Source: Bdellovibrionales bacterium (GTDB taxonomy: Bacteria; Bdellovibrionota; Bdellovibrionia; Bdellovibrionales; UBA1609). From it: 11,088 nucleotides of DNA. Position 1 is the first letter of the stretch, and every line of letters starts with the position of its first letter. The DNA lies in assembly GCA_020435185.1 (NCBI GenBank), contig JAGRAA010000182.1, positions 1 through 11,088 of the forward strand, in the 5' to 3' direction. The notes beneath the pieces are model-generated. The model searched no databases and was not told the DNA's origin. It was given only the letters and a program-made list of their open reading frames with translations. This document shows positions 5,977-11,088 of the stretch, one piece after another. The position numbers and the translations under genes were made by a program.

Positions 5977-6387
5977 TTATTTTTGGCATTGAAATCGCTT
6001 TCTGATATTTTTAACATACCCCTCTCGATCTTTCTTCATTTTTTTTACTTCACTCAGAGGGGCCGCTGTCTGCATGTCGTACTTCACTCCCCATTGCACC
6101 ATTTCAAGGATAAGAGGAAGAAGGTCTAAACCTTTTTCTGTGGGTCTATAAATTAGCCTCTTTTTATCTTGCTCATCTTTTTGCTTAGAAATCAATCCAG
6201 AATTTTCTAACCGTTGTAAGCGGTCTGCCAGTATATTAGTGGATATACTTTCTCTTGAATTTAAAAATTCCCCATAATACTTTTTATTGAACAGCATAAG
6301 ATCTCTCAGAATAAGTAAACTCCACTTATCTCCAACTAAATCCAACGTAAAAGAAATGGGGCACTGCGATCGTCTCTCTTTGCTCAT
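5977..6387 (-). CDS. HxlR-family transcriptional regulator
   Basis: This 136-residue winged-helix protein matches the HxlR family: CPISFTLDLVGDKWSLLILRDLMLF (9-33), the HTH region SISTNILADRLQRLENSGLI (47-66), and the wing through RLIYRPTEKGLDLLPLI. It has two cysteines, C9 in the family's conserved N-terminal position and C134 three residues from the end. Family members YodB and HypR sense quinones and disulfide stress through such cysteines, so thiol sensing is plausible but unproven. The ATG lies about one base after the predicted transcription start and has no ribosome binding site, so the mRNA may be leaderless. The gene diverges from a GST gene and probably represses both through the operators at 6407-6455. 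Confidence 0.93.
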   Translation of the reverse strand: MSKERRSQCPISFTLDLVGDKWSLLILRDLMLFNKKYYGEFLNSRESISTNILADRLQRLENSGLISKQKDEQDKKRLIYRPTEKGLDLLPLILEMVQWGVKYDMQTAAPLSEVKKMKKDREGYVKNIRKRFQCQK

Positions 6388-6390
6388 CTT

Positions 6391-6441
6391 AAGTATTATG
6401 TCTTTTTACTTGTATTTTACAAGTAAAAAGACATAATACTT
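6391..6441. repeat. 24-bp-arm perfect inverted repeat with mirrored divergent promoters
   Basis: Bases 6391-6414 are the exact reverse complement of 6418-6441, separated by TTT. Because of this symmetry each strand carries the same signals: TTGTAT (6410-6415) and CATAAT (6432-6437) 16 bases apart toward the GST gene, and TTGTAA (6422-6417) and CATAAT (6400-6395) toward hxlR. The repeat therefore works as a back-to-back promoter pair with overlapping -35 elements. The first HxlR operator occupies its centre. Confidence 0.8.
6407..6425. promoter_or_regulatory. HxlR operator 1
   Basis: TACTTGTATTTTACAAGTA has arms TACTTG and CAAGTA around 7 bases. It covers both overlapping -35 elements at the centre of the large inverted repeat, so binding would silence both directions. 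The same arms recur at 6437-6455. Confidence 0.78.
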
Positions 6442-6455
6442 GCAAAATACAAGTA
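6437..6455. promoter_or_regulatory. HxlR operator 2, GST side only
   Basis: TACTTGCAAAATACAAGTA repeats the arms and 7-base spacing of operator 1. The centres are 30 bp apart, about three helical turns. It begins at the last base of the GST -10, covers the likely start site and ends 3 bases before the GGAGG ribosome binding site. The hxlR side has no equivalent second site. Confidence 0.75.
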
Positions 6456-6467
6456 AATGGAGGATCC

Positions 6468-7091
6468 ATGTACAAATTAATGGGATATAACACTCAAAAC
6501 ACAATGAAAGCCTTATATGTTCTCGAAGAACTCGGTGTCGATTATGAGTTTCAACTCATAGATTTATCTAAGGGCGAACAAAGATCTGAGAGCTTTTTAA
6601 ACCTAACTCCGATAGGTAAGGTTCCCGTCCTGAGCCATGAAAATCACACCCTTTTTGAATCTGGAGCCATTTGCCGATATATTGCAAACGTTGAAAATTC
6701 ACAGCTTTATCCACAAAATAAATTTGAGAGAGCCCAAGTAGACCAATGGATGGATTTTTTCAGCTGCCACCTTGGCCGATGGCTGAGTGCTTTATACTTC
6801 GAAAAGGTTATTAAATCTATGGTAGGCCTAGGAAGTGCTGATCCAAAAAAATGTGAAGACGCCATTAAATTCTGTGAAATGCATTTGCCTCAAGTGGATA
6901 AGTGGTTAGAAACACACAAATACTTCGCTAATGACAAACTTTCAATCGCAGACCTCTTTGCCTTTGCGTATATTGAACAAGCTTATGAAATAGATTTTCC
7001 GTTAAATAATTACAAACACCTACATCAGTGGTTTGAAGAAATGAAAAGCAAAAACTCTATTTCTCAAGCTAAGAAAAAGTTCTTAAAATAA
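6468..7091 (+). CDS. Glutathione S-transferase, HxlR-linked
   Basis: The 207-residue protein has the two-domain GST layout. The N-terminal thioredoxin fold contains GKVPVL (50-55, cis-Pro 53) and TLFESGAICRYIA (61-73) with the glutathione-binding E64-S65. The helical domain contains NDKLSIADLFAFAYIE (155-170). The first strand and turn, LMGYNTQNTMKALYVLEEL, have no CPF cysteine, so it probably works through a serine, threonine or asparagine in residues 8-12, as in phi-, zeta- or beta-like classes. It is thus a different type from the 3602-4252 enzyme. The ATG follows GGAGG by 4 bases. It is controlled with hxlR, and no terminator is visible directly after it. Confidence 0.92.
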   Translation: MYKLMGYNTQNTMKALYVLEELGVDYEFQLIDLSKGEQRSESFLNLTPIGKVPVLSHENHTLFESGAICRYIANVENSQLYPQNKFERAQVDQWMDFFSCHLGRWLSALYFEKVIKSMVGLGSADPKKCEDAIKFCEMHLPQVDKWLETHKYFANDKLSIADLFAFAYIEQAYEIDFPLNNYKHLHQWFEEMKSKNSISQAKKKFLK

Positions 7092-7131
7092 CAATATACC
7101 CTAGCCAATATAAATTGATTTTTTTCCTCTA

Positions 7132-7153
7132 AAGGTTATAAGTCCATAACCTT
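7132..7153 (+). repeat. Stem-loop in the gap after the GST gene
   Basis: AAGGTTAT and ATAACCTT form a perfect 8-bp stem with the 6-base loop AAGTCC. Neither strand has a T run after it, so it is not a standard terminator. On the plus strand it is followed by GGGGGAG and, after 5 bases, an ATG with only four more codons before TAA (7166-7183). The rest of 7092-7278 holds no recognisable gene. The hairpin may stabilise the GST mRNA 3' end or belong to an unrecognised leader or small RNA. Confidence 0.4.
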
Positions 7154-7278
7154 GGGGGAGAGTCTATGAATTGGAATAAATAATTTAGGTCTGTACATTA
7201 GGAAAAAATAAATCAAACACCATTTGTGAATATGAGAAATTCCTGAAAGAATAGATTTTCAGCACAAAAGGAATAATT

Positions 7279-8133
7279 ATGAAAATATTAATTATTGGTG
7301 GGAATCGTTTTTTCGGGAAAAAACTGGCTGGCCTATTAATCAATCAAGGTCATGAACTTACTCTTCTCAACAGAGGCAATTTAGACGATGGCTTTGACGA
7401 TAAAGTCCTTAGACTAAAATGTGATCGAACAAATGAACAAGATCTTAAAAACGCCATATTCGGAAAACAATGGGATGTCGTATACGATCAAGTGTGCTTT
7501 GATTACCGCACGGCAAAAATGGCTACTGAGATTTTCAACGGTAAAACTTCCTATTATATTTTTACTTCTTCACAGTCCGTGTACCCGGCAGGACAAAATA
7601 TCTATGAAGATGAGTTCTCTACTGAAAACTACAAACTCGAGAATGAGGTCTCAGGATTTGAAAACTATGCAGAAGCAAAAAGACAGGCCGAATATGGTTT
7701 ATGGAAGCACTCTGATTTTTTATTATGCAGAGTTAGGCTTCCTATTGTAATCGGAAATGACGACTATACGAATAGATTTAATTTTCATGTAGAAAGAATA
7801 AAAAACGAACAACCTATTTACTTTCCGAATATTAACGCGAAAATGTCTTTTATAACTTCAGATTTTGCTGCTCAAGCCTTGGCTTCTTTTTCTGAAAAAA
7901 AAATAGAGGGAGCCATAAATGTGGCGAGCCCTCTTCCTATTAGCTTGAATCGTTTCGTAGGTATATTAGAAGATCGCATTGGTAAAAAAGCAATACTGTC
8001 TTCTCATCCTCATGTTGATCAAAACTCTCCTTACGGTGCAGAAGAAGACTGGTTTATGAATTGTGATAAATTAAAAAATAGCGGACTTGTGGGGCCATCT
8101 ATTGAAAAATGGCTTCCTCAACTATTGTTGTAG
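7279..8133 (+). CDS. NAD-dependent epimerase/dehydratase-like protein (extended SDR)
   Basis: The 284-residue protein begins directly with a Rossmann strand and glycine-rich loop IGGNRFFG (6-13), a variant of GxxGxxG common in the atypical or extended short-chain dehydrogenases of COG0451. TSSQSVY (96-102) supplies the active-site serine region and Y130-AEA-K134 the YxxxK catalytic pair. RVRLPIVIG and the segment FITSDFAAQALASF are typical of the epimerase C-terminal half. The shape recalls isoflavone-reductase or CSP41-like members rather than sugar-nucleotide epimerases with known substrate. The ATG follows AAGGA. GNAT starts 15 bases downstream, so the two are probably cotranscribed. Substrate unknown. 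Confidence 0.86.
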   Translation: MKILIIGGNRFFGKKLAGLLINQGHELTLLNRGNLDDGFDDKVLRLKCDRTNEQDLKNAIFGKQWDVVYDQVCFDYRTAKMATEIFNGKTSYYIFTSSQSVYPAGQNIYEDEFSTENYKLENEVSGFENYAEAKRQAEYGLWKHSDFLLCRVRLPIVIGNDDYTNRFNFHVERIKNEQPIYFPNINAKMSFITSDFAAQALASFSEKKIEGAINVASPLPISLNRFVGILEDRIGKKAILSSHPHVDQNSPYGAEEDWFMNCDKLKNSGLVGPSIEKWLPQLLL

Positions 8134-8148
8134 AAAAGGATTCGATCA

Positions 8149-8997
8149 GTGAAAAAAATTAAAGAATATGATGACCCTAAATTATTCTGGCAAGAAATCT
8201 CTGGCTTTTTAAAAAAAGAAGAAGCTAAAAATAGCCTCTGCCTTGGACTTTCTTATATGTTTCAAACTCATCCTAAGAATTGCCTTTATCAAAGCGCTCT
8301 TTTTGACGACGATAAATTTCTTGGATCTCTCGTATTGAGTAAATATAAAGACAACGCCAATCTCTTACCTTCTCCCGTAAAAGACGCCGATGTTGCTAAA
8401 GAGCTCTTAGCCGTGTTTAACAAACGCAACCATTTACTCTCAGGCGTGGTGGGTGAAAAAAATTCAGCTGAATTATATCGTCAACATCTAGAAACCCAAG
8501 ACAAGAAAACCAAAACTCTTATGACCCAGGGAATTTACAAATGCACAAAAGTTAATTTTCCAAAAAATGACAGGAAAATTACTTTTAGAAAAGCGGAAGA
8601 AAAAGATATTCAGCTTATCAGTGATTGGATGGAAGGATTTCATCAAGAGGCTACTCCACACGATCCGGTTCTCAATTGGATGGAAGCCGCTCAATCTAAA
8701 ATTAATAGCCAGATGATCTATTTGGTTGAAAAAGACAACCTCCCCGTGTCTATGGCGGCATGGAGCAGAGATATAGAAACCTCGTGTTCAGTAAATTTAG
8801 TCTATACTCCAAATCACTACCGAAAACAGGGCTTTGCTAGCCTTGTGACAGCTTTACTTACTCAAAAATTATTAGAATCCGGAAAAAAAGAAACTAACCT
8901 ATATACTGATATGACCAATCCTTCGTCGAATAAAATTTATAGGGATATCGGCTACCAGCTGGTAGCCGATTCTATTCATTTTAGTGTTCTTTCATGA
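8149..8997 (+). CDS. GNAT-family N-acetyltransferase
   Basis: The 282-residue protein has a complete C-terminal GNAT domain (about 144-282). ITFRKAEEKDIQLISDWMEGF is the first strand and helix. VNLVYTPNHYRKQGFASLVTALLTQKLLESG (215-245) holds the acetyl-CoA pyrophosphate loop RKQGFA in the Q/RxxGxA form. NPSSNKIYRDIGY (257-269) is the usual terminal motif. Residues 1-140 look like a degenerate partner domain, as in other two-domain GNATs. Translation starts at GTG (8149-8151), 8 bases after AAGGA. The gene follows the epimerase by 15 bases. Its last codons hold an unusual 24-bp palindrome. The acetyl acceptor is unknown. Confidence 0.87.
   Translation: MKKIKEYDDPKLFWQEISGFLKKEEAKNSLCLGLSYMFQTHPKNCLYQSALFDDDKFLGSLVLSKYKDNANLLPSPVKDADVAKELLAVFNKRNHLLSGVVGEKNSAELYRQHLETQDKKTKTLMTQGIYKCTKVNFPKNDRKITFRKAEEKDIQLISDWMEGFHQEATPHDPVLNWMEAAQSKINSQMIYLVEKDNLPVSMAAWSRDIETSCSVNLVYTPNHYRKQGFASLVTALLTQKLLESGKKETNLYTDMTNPSSNKIYRDIGYQLVADSIHFSVLS
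8947..8970 (+). terminator. 24-bp perfect palindrome inside the GNAT 3' end, possible terminator
   Basis: The sequence is exactly self-complementary over 24 bases and much richer in G and C than its surroundings. As RNA it gives a 10-bp stem (8947-8956 with 8961-8970) and an AGCT loop, followed by the T-rich TCTATTCATTTT. This looks like an intrinsic terminator embedded in coding sequence, 25 bases before the GNAT stop. A protein-binding site or chance are alternatives. Confidence 0.42.
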
Positions 8998-9039
8998 TAT
9001 TTATAACTGACTAAAAGTCATAAGAGAAAAGGTGAACTG

Positions 9040-9627
9040 ATGTCTCATGCAGTAATCGGAAAAAATCGTTTAGAAGCATTCAGCGATGGAGTTTTAGCCA
9101 TAGTGATTACCATTATGGTGTTAGAGTTAAAAGTCCCTCACGGGAACTCTTTTTCTTCTTTGGAGGGCTTGCTTCCTGTGTTTATGAGTTATGTTTTAAG
9201 CTTTGTCTACATAGCTATTTATTGGAATAACCATCATCATATGATTCACACCTGTAAGTCTGTGAATGGGTCCATTCTGTGGGCCAATCTTCATTTACTT
9301 TTCTGGTTATCTTTAATTCCCTTTACTACCGGCTGGATGGGTGAAAACCACTTTGCCCCCACTCCCACATTTCTTTATGGAGTAAACTTATTATTTGCTG
9401 CGATTTCATATTTTATTTTGCAAAGGTCGATTATCTCTGCCCAAGGACTTGATTCGATTTTAAAAAAAGCTATTGGAAGAGACAGAAAAAGAAATATTTC
9501 TACATTTCTATATATGACAGCTATTGCCGTGTCTCTTTGGCTTCCTTTTTTTGCTCTTAGTTTATACACTTTCGTCGCTCTAATATGGATTGTCCCCGAT
9601 AAAAGAATCGAGCAGGTGTATAAATAA
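9040..9627 (+). CDS. TMEM175/DUF1211-family potassium channel-like membrane protein
   Basis: The 195-residue protein has about six membrane segments (near 14-31, 43-66, 77-97, 108-127, 153-171 and 172-187). It begins with the TMEM175 signature: R10 followed by F14-S15-D16, then GVLAIVITIMVLEL in the pore-lining first helix. Bacterial members assemble as tetramers and conduct K+. The YWNNHHHMIH loop is also typical. The start follows AAGGTG. A weak possible promoter, TTTAGT (8980-8985) and TATAAC (9002-9007) 16 bases apart, lies after the GNAT palindrome and would allow separate transcription. Ion selectivity in this protein is untested, so the channel role is by family. Confidence 0.9.
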   Translation: MSHAVIGKNRLEAFSDGVLAIVITIMVLELKVPHGNSFSSLEGLLPVFMSYVLSFVYIAIYWNNHHHMIHTCKSVNGSILWANLHLLFWLSLIPFTTGWMGENHFAPTPTFLYGVNLLFAAISYFILQRSIISAQGLDSILKKAIGRDRKRNISTFLYMTAIAVSLWLPFFALSLYTFVALIWIVPDKRIEQVYK

Positions 9628-9688
9628 TAATTTGTACTTCAGATGTTTTTATTGTTCACTTTAATTACTTTATTTTTAGGATAAATAA

Positions 9689-10549
9689 ATGAATGAAAAA
9701 ATAAATCAAATTTCAGATACCGCCTTTTGGGTGAGTTCTTATCGAGCAGCAGAGTCACAACGTAAAGATGCATTATTTAAAGATCCTTTTGCAGAAATGC
9801 TTTCAGGAGATAAGGGTAAACATTTTGCCTCGATGGCCTCTGACTCTAAATATGCTTCTTGGACAGTAGTTATACGCACAAAGGTCATAGACGAAATGAT
9901 TGACTCCCTTATAAAAAGAGACGTTGAAAGGATTATTAACTTAGGAGCCGGATTAGACTCCCGACCCTATCGACTCGAATTACCGAAATCTCTTCAATGG
10001 ATCGAAGTGGACCACGACCATGTTATCCAATTTAAAGAAGAAAAAATGAAGAATACTAATCCGAATTGCCATCTTCAGCGTATTGGACTCGATCTCTCTC
10101 AACAAAAAGAACGCAATGAACTCTTCGAAAAATTGAATTCCAAAAACCTAAAAACTCTTATTCTTACAGAGGGAGTGCTCCCCTACTTAACCGAAAATCA
10201 AGTCGGCACATTAGCCGAAGACCTCAGACTTTATTCAAATTTTTCTTACTGGATTACCGAGTATCATTCTCGCGATATGTATAAACACTTGCGCAATAGG
10301 CGAAAAAATAAAGAAATGGAAAATTCTCCCTTTCAATTTTTTCCAAATCAATGGATCGAATTTTTTAATAATCACGGATGGGTTAAAAAAGAACTTTATT
10401 TTTTAAACGAAGAAGCAAAAAAGTTAAATCGCCCATTCCCTCTTCCTTGGTGGGCAAAAATTCTTCATGCTTTAGCTCCAAAAGATGAACTTGAGAAATT
10501 ACAAAAAATGTCTGGATTTGTTTTATGGGAACCAATAGAAAAAGAATGA
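9689..10549 (+). CDS. PPM-family (TcmP/LCMT-like) SAM-dependent O-methyltransferase
   Basis: The 286-residue enzyme matches the leucine carboxyl methyltransferase-like family (PF04072). The start, ISDTAFWVSSYRAAESQR, with KDPFAEML (31-38) is characteristic. Motif I NLGAGLDSRPYRL (84-96) is the family's unusual SAM loop, WIEVDHD (104-110) carries the ribose-binding acid, and LTEGVLPYL (159-167) is the conserved post-core motif. Bacterial members O-methylate carboxyl or hydroxyl groups of small molecules; the substrate here is unknown. The ATG follows AGGA at 8 bases. Its stop overlaps the downstream AlkD-type gene as ATGA, so the two are translationally coupled. Confidence 0.92.
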   Translation: MNEKINQISDTAFWVSSYRAAESQRKDALFKDPFAEMLSGDKGKHFASMASDSKYASWTVVIRTKVIDEMIDSLIKRDVERIINLGAGLDSRPYRLELPKSLQWIEVDHDHVIQFKEEKMKNTNPNCHLQRIGLDLSQQKERNELFEKLNSKNLKTLILTEGVLPYLTENQVGTLAEDLRLYSNFSYWITEYHSRDMYKHLRNRRKNKEMENSPFQFFPNQWIEFFNNHGWVKKELYFLNEEAKKLNRPFPLPWWAKILHALAPKDELEKLQKMSGFVLWEPIEKE

Positions 10550-11088
10550 AAGATGACTCTTTTAATACAAACTACTTAGCTATACATAAAGAATTGATGG
10601 CTTTGAAAAATCCAAAGGTCGCCAAGAGTAATCAACGTTTTTTTAAAACAGAGAAAGGAGACTACGGCGAGGGAGATCTATTTATTGGTCTTCGTGTTCC
10701 TGATATCCGCCGAATCGCAAAAAAGCATATTCTTCTCAAACTGTCTGATGTAAAAAAATTAATTCGATCAAAATATCACGAAGAACGCTTGGCTGGACTT
10801 ATACTAATGGTTATGCAATATCAAAAGTCCAATAATGATATAGACAAAAAGAAAATATTTGATGCCTATTTAGATCTTTTTCCATACATCAACAATTGGG
10901 ACTTAGTGGATACAAGCTGCTACAAGATTATAGGTCCTCATTTAGAAAATAAGAGAAGGCGCTTTCTTTATCAATGGGCAAAGTCAGAAAATCTCTGGAC
11001 TCGAAGAATTTCAATTATCACAACTCTTTGGTTTATTCGTAAAGGAGACTTAGAGGATAGTTTTGCATTAGCAAAAATTCATTTAAAC
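10546..11088 (+). CDS. AlkD-type DNA alkylation repair enzyme (3' end outside window)
   Basis: The frame runs from ATG 10546 to the last base of the window, 181 residues without a stop; the family is usually about 220-240. AlkD enzymes are HEAT-repeat glycosylases that excise positively charged N3- and N7-alkylpurines without base flipping. Seen here are FIGLRVPDIRRIAKK (46-60), HEERLAGLILMV (78-89) and NNWDLVDTSCYKIIG (116-130). In the last, W118 and D122 have the spacing of the catalytic Trp and Asp of Bacillus cereus AlkD (W109, D113). LWTRRISIITTLWFIRKGD (150-168) matches the arginine-bearing helix. The final tryptophan expected in the family lies beyond the window. It overlaps the methyltransferase by four bases. 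Confidence 0.9.
   Translation, partial: MKDDSFNTNYLAIHKELMALKNPKVAKSNQRFFKTEKGDYGEGDLFIGLRVPDIRRIAKKHILLKLSDVKKLIRSKYHEERLAGLILMVMQYQKSNNDIDKKKIFDAYLDLFPYINNWDLVDTSCYKIIGPHLENKRRRFLYQWAKSENLWTRRISIITTLWFIRKGDLEDSFALAKIHLN

Noticed and set aside
7132..7153. The post-GST hairpin as an intrinsic terminator
   Set aside because: It is followed by GGGGGAG on the plus strand and has no T run on the minus strand.
1..11088. Mobile element, CRISPR array, toxin-antitoxin or phage-defence island
   Set aside because: No transposase, integrase, terminal repeats, spaced direct repeats or defence-type domains were seen. The paired methyltransferases lack DNA-methylase motifs such as DPPY or NPPF.

Overview
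The window comes from an AT-rich bacterial chromosome, probably Gram-negative. Genes are short and tightly packed, with ATGA stop/start overlaps and clear AGGAG-type ribosome binding sites. Three glutathione-S-transferase (GST) genes and a large RsgA fit a proteobacterium or Bdellovibrionota-like lineage. I cannot place it further from sequence alone. I see no transposase, integrase, CRISPR array, tRNA or rRNA.

Layout. (1) 1-1391: the 3' end of a GST gene converges on rsgA (ribosome assembly GTPase, minus strand), with a strong terminator between them. Upstream of rsgA is a promoter-like site, an excellent ribosome binding site and a possible 22-codon leader peptide rich in Ile, Val and Leu, ending in a nested hairpin. 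(2) 1419-2263: an SRPBCC (AHSA1-type) gene and an ArsR-family regulator overlap by 4 bases on the minus strand, with a perfect 36-bp palindrome in their promoter region. (3) 2327-5857: a six-gene plus-strand cluster, tetR, tag, GST, membrane protein, SAM methyltransferase, flavodoxin-fold quinone reductase. It has a near-consensus promoter with two matching 16-bp operators. (4) 5977-7091: hxlR and a GST gene diverge from a 24-bp-arm inverted repeat that holds mirrored promoters and two operators. (5) 7279-9627: an NAD-dependent epimerase-like gene, a GNAT acetyltransferase and a TMEM175-type channel. (6) 9689-11088: a PPM-family methyltransferase overlapping by 4 bases an AlkD-type DNA alkylation repair gene that runs off the window.

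Functional theme (inference). The genes fit defence against electrophiles and alkylating agents: thiol conjugation (three GSTs), two-electron quinone reduction, small-molecule methylation, and two unrelated glycosylases for alkylated bases (Tag and AlkD). Three different one-component repressor families (ArsR, TetR, HxlR) each sit beside a clear palindromic operator. The TetR protein has a single cysteine and the HxlR protein has two, near its ends, so both could sense reactive compounds through thiols. The best candidate for an undescribed system is the self-regulated tetR-tag-GST-membrane protein-methyltransferase-reductase operon, which would couple detoxification to DNA base repair.
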